From Blasia pusilla (Eukaryota; Marchantiophyta; Marchantiopsida; Blasiales), in the NCBI GenBank assembly GCA_050084515.1, contig CM114274.1, positions 31,248,001 through 31,312,000 on the forward strand: a DNA stretch of 64,000 bases, written 5' to 3'. A program made the position numbers and the translations under genes. The notes under the pieces were generated by a model. It saw only the letters and a list, made by a program, of their open reading frames with translations. It did no database searches and was not told the origin of the DNA. This document shows positions 52,735-64,000 of the stretch, piece by piece. The number at the start of each line of letters is the position of its first letter. Positions within the stretch are counted from its first letter, which is position 1.

Positions 52735-55620
52735 TTGAAAAAATATTCAGAGGTACCATACGAGTCGAGAGAAGTATTGGAGGAATATAAAGATGCATAC
52801 CCAAACGATTTACCATTATGGTTACCACCCAAACGGAGGGTAGACCACAGGATTGAGGTCCTTCCAAGAAACACACCATCATTTAAGGCTCTTTACCGCT
52901 TAGCTCCAACGGAATTAGAAAAATGCAAACCGCAGTGGAGGAGATATTACAGAAAGGCTTCATCCAACCAAGCGTCTCGCCATATGGAGCCCATGTTCTT
53001 TTTGTGAAAAAGAAGGATGGAAGCTAAGCATGCGATTGTGTATCGATTATCGAGCACTGAATCAACAAACAGTAAAAAAAAAATACCCATTACCAAGAAT
53101 GGATGATTTGTTTGACCAACTACAAGGAGCAAAATACTTCACCAATCTTGATCTTAGAAGTGGCTACAACCAAATTTGAATTACGGATGAAGATGCATGT
53201 GTCCAAGACTTCTTTTCTTACTAGGTATTGACACTTTGAATACTTAGTCATGTCATTTGGTCTTACTAATGCACTTGCAACCTTTATGGCCCTAAGAATG
53301 ATATCTTTCATCCATATTTAGATAAATCTGTCATCGTATTCTTAGATTATATCTTGGTCTATAGTAAAACCATAGAGGAGCATATAAATCATCTACGAGA
53401 AGTCCTTCAAATCCTAAGAGATAATGAGTTGTATGCTAAAGCTTCGAAATATGAGTTGGGTAAGACAGAAGTTGATTATCTATGGCATCGAGGAAGCGCA
53501 AAAGGCATTGAAGTGATGAGTGAGAAGGTAGAAGCGATCCAAAAATGGAGTACACTTGAGGCTCAAACTCAATTGAAGAGTTTTTAGGGTTAATAGGATT
53601 CTATCGAAGATTTTTCAAAGTTTTTGCTCAAATTGCACAATCCTTGACAGCTTTACTAGGGAAAGGACAGAAATGGATTTTGGGCACATCGCAAGAGGTT
53701 GATTTTTAATCATTAAAAGATGCCTTGATCAAAGATCCTATTTTGAAGTGTTATGATCCTAATCGACCTATCAAGTTGGCCAAAAATGCTTTAGGTACTA
53801 GCACTGGAGGAGTACTATAACAAGAATGGGAGGATGGATGGCATCCTATTGCCTTCTTTCCTCGCAAGCTATTGCCAACGGAGCAAAATTACCATACAAT
53901 TGAGCGAGAAAAACTTGCTATTGTATTAGCAACCAAACATTGGAAATATTACTTGGGTGATAAGGAGTTTGTGGTGGAGACTAATTACAATCCTTTAGTC
54001 TACTTAGAGTCTCAAAAGGAGCTCTCCAAACGCCAAATTAGATGGGTAGAATGGCAACAATAATTCATAAAAAATTTCTATGTGGAAGGAAAGAAGCAGT
54101 TGGTGGTTGGAAGCCTTGACTTGTATACGAAAAATGAATAATATGTTTGAAATGGAGATTCACTCTGGTTGGTGGAAAAAGTTGACCAAAGCCATAAAGG
54201 AGGATGAAGAAATTGCAGTTGCTTTTCAAGCCAACAAAGTACAGAAGGCTCAAGGATTGGTTTTCCATGAGGGTAAAGTACTAAAGTATGGTTCCCACAA
54301 GATCCACAATTACACACTCAAGTATTGTCTGAAGTTCATGACACAATCATTGCGGGTCATATGGGAGTTGAAAAAACCTTAGAGGGATTACAACGGGCAT
54401 ACTATTGGCCCAGAATGAGAGAAGATGTTGAAGTTTATGTAAGGAGTTGTATGATTTGTCCACAAATCAAGGCTAATAACACAAACCCAACAGGATTAAT
54501 ATAACCCATCCCAACACCTCAAAACGTTGGGAAGAAGTTGCGATGGATCTTATTTTTGAGCTACCATGTAAAATCATGGGATATGACTCTATTGTAGTCT
54601 TTGTGGATAGACTAAGCAAGATGATACACTTTTGTCCAACCAAGAAGATTGTCACTGCATCAGAGTGGGCTAGGATCTACATCAAGACAGTCTTTGTCCA
54701 TCATGGTCTTCCTAGAGTGCTTATCACTAATAGGGGAATCCATTTCACGAGTTAATTTTGGAAGGCTTTATTTGGATTGCTCCAAACTAAACTAGCCATG
54801 TCTACAGTTGATCACCCTCAAACTGATGGACAAATTAAAAGAGCTATCTGTACTATTGAGGATATACTAGGCGCCTTAACATTGGAGGTTCAACAAAGAT
54901 GGGACTCATTGTTACCCTTAGTAGAGTTCTCATACAACAACTCCATGAACTCTTCCACTAAGGCAACACCGTTCCTTTCAATGCATGGCGAGCATCCCTT
55001 AATTCCTTCGAGTCTCACTCAAATAGGGAAAGTTCTGAGGGAACCTAAAAAATACATGTAGTTAATGAGTTTGTGGGCTAGATTCAGCAAGGGTTTCAAC
55101 TTTCTAAGGAGAAGTTGGCTATTGCCCAAAACTGACAAAAACAACATGGAGATGCTCATCGTCAAGACGTCGAGTTTTTTGAAGGGGAAAAGCTTTGGTT
55201 AGCAAAAACCAATTTATCATTAGTAGGAGTTCGTAAGCTTAATCCTCGCTATATTGGGCCTTTCACTATCCTAAAAAAAGTGGGCGCCGTCGTATATGAA
55301 AATCTATCATGTGTTTCATGTCTCTCTTCTTGGACCGTTTATTCCACGCCCTAAGTGATTTGAGGATAATATTGTCCCTCCATCACTATCTCAAATAGTC
55401 AGAGATCATGAAAAATTAAAGTGGAATGTATCTTGAAGAAAGATACTGGAGAAGCTCATCACCAACGAGTTGAATACTTGGTCCAATAGAAAGGATATCC
55501 ACTATTTGAGGCCACTTGGGAACCCTTTGCCAACTTGGCCAACACACCATTAATAGTAAGACCAATTTCGACATTCTGGGTTTTCGACTTTCTTGAAGTC
55601 ATGCTTACAAGTAAAATAAG
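52735..55620 (+). mobile_element. Dead Ty3/gypsy chromovirus pol
   Basis: The plus strand shows, in order with many stops and frame changes, a reverse transcriptase (from about 52830, with PLPR-type and FGLTNA segments), RNase H (about 53870-54060), the integrase HHCC region (about 54330-54470), the integrase core (54543-55060, with GLPRVLI and HPQTDGQ) and a C-terminal chromodomain remnant (about 55480-55570, with KGYPLFEATWEP). The chromodomain places it among chromoviruses. Catalytic residues are lost: the RT box reads FLDYILVYS where a second Asp is expected, the second integrase Asp is Asn (ITNRG), the integrase Glu is Lys, and an RNase H Asp is Asn. No gag or protease is seen upstream, so the element is truncated. 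Confidence 0.85.
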
Positions 55621-57300
55621 GACTTAAGTCCATATAAATATGACCATATATTCAAGTTCTTTTGCAACCAATCAAGTCTCTTTTAGTTGCTGACAGCCTA
55701 TATAGTATGATCTTGAAGTTAAAATGTTAAGAATTATGTTGATAATGTTTATTTTGTTCGTTTCTTTGGACATCTTGGGAGAGCGAAGGCTAGCGTCTGA
55801 TGTGGTTAAAGTCATCGTACACGTGTCAGAGCAATATTTGCAACATAAACTAATTTTTTTTGCGACTTCATAGTAAAAGAGGCGGCGGATGATTGAATGC
55901 GAACTTTGCCAAGGTTCGTGAGTTTGTCAGCCAAATCGAAGCTTTAGACCCAATTCCAAAGCATTCTCAAGTAAAGAAACAAATAATCTTGGCCTCATGG
56001 ACCCTCCGCACCAACCCCACTTCTCCCCAGGCGGCAAGAATCTATAAAGTCTTGTTGTTGGTAGACCTACTACTTCCCGCTGAAGGAGCTATTCGGGCTT
56101 TGGAATACATCCTACTGACATTTCTACGGAATTTGGAACTATTGTTATAGTAGAAGATTATTGAATGATGTTTGGAACTCTTGTTCCAAATGAACTCGGA
56201 AGTATTTGGTTTCTACCGGTTGAGATAGCCCTGACAGCGCAATGTGTTGGTTTGGCCCTCGAGAAGCTCCTACCAAGTGCAAAGAAAAAGCAATTGGAAC
56301 TCTAGCTCCAAATGAGCTCGGAACTATATTTGTTGCCGACCCATTGAGATCTTGGGAGCATGCCATTCGGAACTACAGTTCCAACCGAGGATGGGGATTT
56401 CTCTTTATCGGGAGCCTTCTACGGCCGGAATTGGATCTTAGGATCCAATTTGACTCACACTAAGTTTGGCTCCAATTGATGTTCAACGGTCGCGGAAGTT
56501 TAGGAGCCAATCAGAACTAGGGTTTTGATTCTACACTTGTTGCCGACCAATTGGGATGTAAGGAGCAGATCATTTAGACCCACAATTCCAATTGAAATGT
56601 CTACCCAAAAATTTCAAATTTTCACTCATACCTTGGAACGGGGGCTATGGCAGGCCAACAAAAATGATCATAACTCTGTGCTCCAATCTCCAAATTGTGC
56701 ATTATTTCTTCAACAACGTACACCACTTCTTGATGTACGACCTTGTCAAATTGGTTTCTCCATTTGATTTTTCACCAAAAACTGACGGGGATTATCGTGC
56801 AGCCCATCGTCTCTTTCTCCTACGCAAAATTTGGCACGGCTTCCGCACTGATTTCTGCCAACAAAAATGTAAAACCTATGAAAATACAAATCAGCAAGCT
56901 ACACCGAGCTCTCCTATGAAGCTCTCTCACTCACGCATTCTCTCTTTGTCAATCAAGTAGATCCAATCTCTCTCAACACCATAGCTCTCAAATGTGTGCA
57001 CTCTCTCTCAATGTCAAACCAAACCCACTCTCCTAATAAGAAGCTTGGATTACACTCACAAGGCAAGGGACCACAGCTCCGCCGGCTCATGCCAAGAGGT
57101 TTAACAAAGAGAGAATGAGCTATAAAACTCTCTCTCCTTGAGGTATATCCCCTTCCCTCTCCCAAGCTCTCTCCTCTGTAACCTATGCTTGCAAGTCATC
57201 TCCTTGGCTCTTGACCTATTGTAGCGAGTCAAGAGACACTTTCCAAAGTGGAAAGTCAACTCTACAAAATATGGAAATTTACCCAAAATAGTAAGTGTCT
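55621..57300. other. Probable 3' untranslated/LTR sequence of the chromovirus
   Basis: No gene is visible. Two related segments with GGAACTCT.G.TCCAAATGA.CTCGGAA lie at about 56171 and 56294, and a third related piece follows near 56530. A CT-rich region with repeated CTCTCTC (56900-57180) follows. The position just after the chromodomain suggests 3' non-coding and LTR sequence, but I could not find a matching 5' LTR. Confidence 0.3.
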
Positions 57301-58342
57301 CTATATGGCTCCAAATGACCCGAAACGAAGGGAAAACCTGCTCTCTCAGTTTTCCTGGAACCTCAACAGGTCATCCTCCACCTCCTTGGCATGTCCTCCT
57401 CTACTCGCGAAGACACTCTACTAGATCTCTCCGATCTATCCTAAAAAGTTGAGACATCTCCCTCATGAGACCTTTAGATCATCGATTGAATCATATCCTT
57501 CTCCCCAAAAAGTCATGTATCTCAAAGTATCTTGATGTTGTACAACAACCAAGTTCTCAAACGTTATGGGCACGAATTATCATAATGTCTCTATGCATTA
57601 ACCATATGCTCTCAACCACACATGTATATCGTCAAAGTTCAACACTTATCCAACATCACAACGAATGAATACGGTTCAATCTAGCTCTCATCCATAGAGT
57701 AAAACATATTTAAAAAGATGTAAGGGAAGACCTCCTTCACATACAAGAGTAGGGCATATTAATTATCAGATCTTGAATTATAATGTGGTGACAAGAATAC
57801 CATCGTTCACTTCCTCTAGTGCTCAATCAAAAGTGTGATTGTCTTGTCAATTTGGCAAGTAATCAAGGTTATCATTCCTCAACTTAACTCATGAGGTTTT
57901 GATATTTTACATTTTTAAATAAGAATTAATTTGAAGATTCATGCCAAATATAATCTTAATTTTGAAGTTTATTCCAAGGGGAAATTATATTATATTTTTG
58001 GGAAAAGTAAAAGAGGACAATAAGGGAATGTTGGCACAAGATTCATTCTAAAATTTATTTCGATTAGTAATGTGGAAGAGCTATAGAGGACAATAGAATG
58101 CCTTCCATTCTGTACCATGTGGAATAATTCACTTAGGATAAAGGGGTTTGTTTAGAATGAAAGAAGGAAAGTGAAAGGGACGGGTTGGAGGTTTACTTTT
58201 TTTTCAATTAGGGGAAAATTATTTGAGGTTATTTATTTATTGAAAAGAGTAAAAGGAGGTGAGATTCTCAAATGATGTGGTGAAAATTTATTTTTCTTAA
58301 ATTAAGGAGCTAAAAAGAAAAAATTTTGTGAATAAAAAAAAT
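57301..58342. other. AT-rich non-coding DNA
   Basis: No gene is visible. The part from about 57950 to 58342 resembles in composition and in short shared words (GTGGAATAATT) the Helitron-like segment at 29.7-30.5 kb. Confidence 0.35.
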
Positions 58343-58366
58343 CGTGCATCGCGCCAGCATACTTAG
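58343..58366 (+). repeat. Helitron-like 3' hairpin end
   Basis: CGTGCATCGCGC followed by CAGCATACTTAG resembles the 3' terminus of plant Helitrons (GC-rich hairpin around GTGCATCGCAC, then CTAG/CTAGT). It is a better preserved version of the end at 30521-30546. Confidence 0.35.
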
Positions 58367-59471
58367 AAATTGAATTAATCAAATAGTAAAATACCACTCC
58401 GTTATTTATGTATCAATTGTGATCCGGTCTCTCAAAAAAGAAACAAAATAAATATGAATTCAAACAAGATATAGTCTAAATTCAAAGAATCCCAATCATT
58501 ATTATTAATTCATCGAGATTTCATAGATAGAAAATTTTTGTGATCTATATGAATCTGTACCTCTCCTTGTAATGTCTAAAAAAAAAAGGAAAAAACTTAC
58601 CTAAACACTTTTTCATGAAAATCCATATTGTATAAATTCTTATGTCATTACTTTATCTTCAATTCTTGAATGATTAATATACATTGAAATTTCTTATGTG
58701 AAATAATTATTTAAAATTATAGAAAATTTTATAAATCAACATTCCAACAACCATTCAAACATTAAACAAGGGGAAAACTAAAGGGCAAAAGTTGAATTGA
58801 AAAGCTCTCATTTGAATATATATTTGATCCTTATTATTAACATTAATAAGTTGTACAATGAAATCCCTACAAATGGAGAAGTCCTCCCACATCGTCAGCC
58901 AAATTTTTGCACCAAAAATTATCTCATCCAATCGAAATTTTATTGGAATTTTTTTTCAACCATAAATTACCAACGTGTTACATACATATTATAATAGTGC
59001 ATTTGAATATTTGGGCATGATTAATCCACCTCATGTTCCATCTCGTACTTCAGCATTTGAGTTTTCCTAGAAGCTATATAGGAGTACCTTCCATCTTCGA
59101 TAAAGCACATAATATCATTTTTCTTTGTTCATCACCATAATGTCTTCTTAACTTAGTTGCAGGTATGTGGACCTTGTGAAATAAAAGGTTATTTAAACAA
59201 GAATATCTTCCAAATAATATCAATATTTAATATGAAATTCTTGGCAACTTTTCGCTAACACTTAGAATGTTTTTATTTCTCCTAGAATCAACTATGGAAA
59301 TCTCTCCTTCATTACCGAAAGTATATTCCCTTAGACTTTCATTCCTTCCAATTTTTGGTCTTTGGTCCTCCATATTAGTAAGGTTGCACATGGACAACGT
59401 CCGTGTCCGCAGACTTTTATCCGTCGCTAGGACAGACATGTCCATGTGGGCCCAGGTACACACGGCACGCG
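58367..59471. other. AT-rich non-coding DNA
   Basis: No gene or named repeat is recognised. Confidence 0.35.
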
Positions 59472-59886
59472 TAATATGCAAGGTTGCATGGAAAAGGACA
59501 AGTCCATCTATGGGACGAACATGTCCAACATGTCCCCCGCGCGCACCTTAGCGCACCGATCCCATTACATAGATCCCCGCTCGTCCAACCCACATCCACT
59601 TTGTAGCCCGCATAAAGCCTGGTTGGGCCCACATTGGGCGGGCTCAAGCCCGTGCACGGCCCAGGGTTGAGCGCGCACAAGTCGCGCATGGCGAGCCTAC
59701 AGTGGACCGCGGCCACGTAGGCTTCATGCTGGTTATAAAATGGGTTGGGGCTAATTGGAAAAGCTCGGGTCTACGTTACGGGCTTGGCAGGCTCTAGGCC
59801 GGCTCAACTGCACGCGGGGAACCCGTTGGGTATGTCCATCCTATGGACGGACTTGTGTGTTTCCCTGCAACCTTGCATTATATTAG
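59472..59886. mobile_element. GC-rich element with about 55-bp terminal inverted repeats
   Basis: The left arm 59472-59529 and right arm 59825-59886 are imperfect reverse complements sharing ATGCAAGGTTGCA and ACAAGTCC.TC.ATGGGACGAACAT-type blocks. The interior is much more GC-rich than the surroundings (CCCGCGCGCACC, GCGCGCACAAGTCGCGC). Size and structure fit a non-autonomous TIR element. A related arm is at 13722-13784 and a related interior at 41190-41575. Confidence 0.6.
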
Positions 59887-60402
59887 AAGTCTTGTTGTTT
59901 ACTACAATGTTTCATAACTTTCCCCATTCCATTTAATGTATCAATTGCCATTTTTTAGTGGAATAATTCAAGAATAGATTCTAAGTGTTCTATATCCTAA
60001 CTTGTGGAAAGTCTCTTAACATCATTCTCCAATGGTCCTTCAAAGAAAAAATTTCTTCATATACATCACACCCTTCCATTATCAAATGAGATGCTAAGTG
60101 TAACTCTATAGCTCACGGAACCACTCTAAAGTTGCTCAAAGATAGAATGCCCTCGAGGCCTCTCCTCTTCTTTTATATACTTAGAGATAGGTACAATGAA
60201 GACAAATTAACTATACCTATCCTTATGCGACGTGTCATATTCTCATAGCATGAGAGGATCTTCTTTGGACTCTAATGTTCCTACCTCATCTTCCCCAACC
60301 TCATCCTTCTCTTAATTTTCACCAACCTATGGCCCCACTCTTATCTTTATCTTAACCTTATCCTTACTTTTCATCAACCTATGGCCCAACTCTCATCTTC
60401 TT
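59887..60402. other. Non-coding DNA, possible LTR-like stretch
   Basis: No gene is visible. TTTTATATACTTAGAGATAGG near 60171 resembles a promoter TATA region of an LTR, but no matching partner was found. Confidence 0.3.
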
Positions 60403-60600
60403 CTATTTTTTTACATCCCAATTTTGATATCTCCTACTTGGGGCTATGTTCCCTCTTCCGAATGTATTCAATGGCCACCAATACTGAATTCTGAAATTTG
60501 TATCTTCACCAACTCGAACTAGAACTTGTCCTATCCATGTGGGATATTTGTTTCTTTCTTGTCGTGGTCTAATTATGATAAAGTAGTAAGGAAAGCGGGT
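60403..60600 (-). pseudogene. Coding remnant with RPxQERNKYP motif, copy 2
   Basis: The minus strand reads FIIIRPRQERNKYPTW followed by GQVLVRVGEDTN, WWPLNTFGRGNIAPSRRYQN and stops. It is closely related at DNA level to about 52355-52545. In this copy the two halves are in one frame, which shows that they form one domain. Confidence 0.4.
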
Positions 60601-61999
60601 GGCGATTTGATTTGGGAACTGCATTTTTGAAAGCCCTTGTTTAGGTTGGTGCTCCCGTCTTTGGAACCAAAATGTGAGTCTCGATTGATCATCCTTCTGA
60701 TTTCGAGAACTGTATAGTTCTAGAGTTCCGATGGTGAGGTAGGAAGGAAAGAGGCTGGCCATTTGATTTGGAAACTTCTTGAGAGGTAAAAAAAAAATTC
60801 AGTTTACTTGGTGGATAGGACAAGTGAATTCAGGTATTTGGAGGTAGGGTGAGTAGATCCCATTTTTGGGGGGTGTTGACACTCAATCTTAGGAGGGATT
60901 TGTGGTAAGGCATTCAATTTGCAGACCTGTCAAGAGGGGGGTTGTCAAGTAAGGAAAGATAGTGGAGATCCAATTTTCCTGGGGGGTTAAATTAGTTAAT
61001 AAAATTAAAATTTGGCGGGGGACAAGGTTTGTCCTACCACGTCCTAGCCGACTGTCCCAGAGACGCGCAAACCGGATGTGCACTTGCTACCGCTGTGTGG
61101 TCCGTCAACGCTACCTGGTTGTCGGACCTCCTAGTGCAACAAAATACGTAGCCGTCGTGCAACCGTGCGTTGCTTCGTCTGACCCTGCATTACTGCCACC
61201 CGTAGAGTCGGGCATCTAAATCTCTGTCCCCGACCGTTGCGGCTGCTTGTATTTGCAGCCGGCCGTTTGCATTTTTGGATTGATGGGGTCGTAGTGTTCC
61301 GTCCGCTTTGTTATGCCATGATTTGTAGCTGTTCAAGGACGATCGCGTATCGTGCCGTGACGTCCGTAGCCGCAACGCGCCGCCGATTGTTGTGCCGTGC
61401 CTCTTGGTGCCGCACTGCACCGTCTCGATGGTCGAGCCGTACCATCACTGGAGAGCAGAGCGTGTATTTCTGTTGAGGAGGGTATGCCGCTGAGTGCTGC
61501 ACCCTATTATCGAGTGCCGTGATGTTTGTAGCCGTTCCGTGCCGTGAGTGCTGCACCGTACGACGGGACCCGCACAACACATCGAGGAGATTTGAGCATC
61601 GTCAGAACTAGAGGAGTATGAGTTGCTGCTTGGAGAAGCTGTCTTTCCGACTGAGTTAGGGTAGAGGTTTTTCAGTTGTTGAGGTGCAACATCGATACTT
61701 GTTGTGAGGTTACCCATTATGGTCTTTTGCCCTATACGTATTAGGGATTTTCGGGTATCAGAAAATTATTTGGGATATTGGATTTCGTGTTGATGTTGAG
61801 AGCATCATTGATGTATGGGCTAGGGAACATAGACCTATGTGGGATGTACAGAGTTGAGGGTATGTCATGTCGATGAGATGATAGGACATAAGTCTATTTT
61901 CTGCACCGTGCTGCTTGTTGCTGCACAACACTCGTCTTAGTGTGGATTGAGTGCCGCTTGTTTAGTTGAGTGCTTGAGTGATTACTCTTGAGGTTGAGA
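60601..61999. other. Possible LTR/leader of the right-hand Ty3/gypsy element
   Basis: No gene is visible. From about 61050 the sequence is GC-rich with many GCCGTG/TGCCGC words, unlike the AT-rich DNA before it. Its position before a gag region suggests LTR and leader sequence. LTR ends could not be fixed. Confidence 0.3.
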
Positions 62000-64000
62000 G
62001 TGATCCTGTGAGGGGGGCACGAGGATCATTACGGCGTCTTTTCGGGACTTTGAGAGGCGAGGTGGTGGACTTGAGAGTAGCTCTAGAGGGTTGACCCAGA
62101 GTGGTGCGAGGTTTCGAGAGTCTCCACGTGAGAGACCACCTCCATCTCCTTCTGTGTCATCTTCAGATGAGGGGGAGAGTGTAGAGGACTGTGGTAGTGA
62201 TCCACCACACACATTGAGTGGTCCTACCAGTTGGGTGTACGAGATGGACCATCGGGGTAGAGGACCGCGTAGGTTTTTGGGTGCTATAGGTACTATAGAG
62301 TTACACGACTTCATTGCGGAGTTTAGGAGTTAGTGTGACTCACAACGACCTACGAACTCCAGAGGGTTCAACCCATTTACAGCATGGAACGGAATGTTCC
62401 AGCATTTAGAGGGAGCACCCATGGACTATTACCATGAGTTCTCGTAGAGATATGCCCATGAGATTGAGGCCTAGAGACTCTTCTATGACCCACATTATGT
62501 GTCATGGACTGAGCCATTTCCAGCTGAAGAGGAGGAGTGAGGAGAGGGTTCCTCCACCAGTGATGTTATAAGAGGGGTGACTCGCATTGGAGCAGTTGCA
62601 TCATCCAATCGAGTTCGTCCCAGGTTCAACCCCGTGGTTGAGTTCTTCGCTGAGTTGAGGGCGAGCTACCAGGGGGTATGGACGGAGAAGTTGCCAAGCA
62701 TCCATGACTTCTAGAGGCACCCGGGTGAGAGTTTGTGTGAGGCCTACATCCGCTTGCGCCGGTTGATTAATATCACTAGGCTATCCAGTCATGGTACGCG
62801 ATGCTGGATCGGACTCTATGGACACGGGTGCAGGGGGGATGCTTCTTATGAACACCTCCCTTATGTTCAGAGATTATTTTAGGACCGCCAAAAACATTGA
62901 GTGTAACATGGCGGAGGAGACTGTAGCCACCATGGGTTCTAGGCGAGAGCAGTCATGATTTCCTGGACCACCAATGCAACAACTTGGATTTTGAGATAGG
63001 TCTGTGGCACCACGAGCTCAGGCCGGACACCGGGAGGCCGTGCCACATAAACCTGCGCCTTCATATGCGGCTCAACAGCAGCCGCCTATGATTACTTGTT
63101 GGTCATGTGGTGGAGCCCTTCATCAGCACGATTGCACTCGTCAGGGTTATGCACGCGTGCCTCAGCATAGAGCAGGAGATGGTGCTACATAGAAGGGTAT
63201 CAGTGTGACTATTATCAGAGGTACGATCATACACGCGCCAGGTGTTTCAACTTGCACTATGAGTTACGTCCAGACCGAGGGCTAGAGAGGGCACTAGAGC
63301 GAGTTGCCCGTTCGGGTGGGCCTAGAGGTCGTGCACTAGATGGTCCCATTGGGGGATGAGGAGTTGTATTCACTCGAGGGGGTGGTGGAGTTTCCCATGG
63401 AGGAGGTAGAGTCTCACCATCTAGACACATTGAAGGAGACGTCGGGCATGAGGTTGGGATGGCTGCTCAAATATAGCACCTACAGCAGTACATTGCCGCT
63501 ATGGCATTGAGGTTACCCGATGTCAGATTCGTGGCATCGACGTCTTATGGAGCGCTAGAGATATGGAGGGTCTTGGTTGAATGTGCGGGGTCGCCCACAT
63601 GGAGGCCGCCACAATTGTTACGCATGGAGCAACCACAAGGTTGGATCCACAGCAAGGGGAAGCTAGGCAACAGACCGGGCTTCCTCAGTCTTTAACATTG
63701 TCGGAGGCGATGAGGACCCCATCGATGGATCATGATCAGAGTTTCTGGAGAGTTGGTGATGTTGTTGGTGTGCAAGCATGGACGGCGATGGGAGAAGCAA
63801 GTGCGATGACTCATATTGCTCATGCTCAAGAGGAGCATGTGTCGAGCACATTATTGGGGGCGGCCACTGTTGTGTACGGCGCTCCTTTATTTTCTACTTT
63901 CGATGTTATGACGTTCGGAGGTAAGCCCGTCGAGGTTTTTTGGCTGGCCGCTACACCATGTGAGCGTGGAGTTGGATTTCCTACATCACGTTCAGAGGTG
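62000..64000 (+). mobile_element. Ty3/gypsy gag region, decayed and cut by the window end
   Basis: A Ser/Pro-rich acidic stretch (62091-62333) is followed by gag core pieces. FNPFTAWNGMFQHLEGAP is at about 62370-62423, and a CEAYIRLRRLIN stretch near 62740 is typical of Ty3/gypsy gag. Two zinc-knuckle remnants follow at 63097-63135 (CWSC..H..C, one residue short) and 63204-63245 (second Cys replaced by Tyr). Frequent TAG stops show decay. The protease/RT expected downstream would lie beyond 64000. Confidence 0.6.

Overview
This window is nuclear DNA from a land plant. The evidence is spliced genes with GT-AG introns, plant-type MCM6, 5'-nucleotidase and cytochrome P450 proteins, degenerate TTTAGGG-type telomere-like repeats, and the remains of several plant transposon classes (Ty3/gypsy chromovirus, Ty1/copia, LINE, MULE, Helitron). 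A non-seed plant such as a bryophyte or fern seems plausible from the transposon proteins, but the sequence does not settle this.

Three recognisable host genes and one unrecognised gene carry the conserved content. At the left end a three-exon gene for an unrecognised 329-residue protein (374-1878, +) is followed closely by a HAD-family 5'-nucleotidase gene (about 2269-10296, +; at least 14 exons, N-terminal exon unresolved). In the middle lies an apparently intact 18-exon MCM6 replicative helicase gene (31397-39526, +; 886 residues) with two E2F-type sites upstream. On the other strand is a three-exon CYP71-clan type cytochrome P450 gene (47063-42515, -; 520 residues). In all of these except the first exon of the nucleotidase, the exon phases add up to uninterrupted reading frames.

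The rest is mostly decayed mobile DNA. LINE 3' fragments sit in two introns of the nucleotidase gene. About 15.4-25 kb holds the most unusual structure: a decayed MULE-like/SWIM transposase on the minus strand and, diverging from it, a decayed multi-exon gene on the plus strand with a ParB-like domain and a region resembling a DNA amino-methyltransferase. More than twenty copies of one imperfect 27-29 bp palindrome are scattered through the introns and non-coding parts of this pair, and I did not see it elsewhere in the window. Further right are a PIF1/Helitron-type helicase remnant (25.9-26.6 kb), a copia gag remnant (27.4-27.9 kb, -) and an AT-rich segment with Helitron-like ends (29.7-30.5 kb).

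From 48 kb to the right end there is no intact gene. There is a 1.4 kb higher-order array of telomere-like repeats (50.4-51.8 kb), a dead Ty3/gypsy chromovirus pol (52.7-55.6 kb), likely LTR or untranslated retroelement sequence, a GC-rich terminal-inverted-repeat element (59.47-59.89 kb), and the gag region of a second Ty3/gypsy element that runs off the window edge (about 62.0-64.0 kb).
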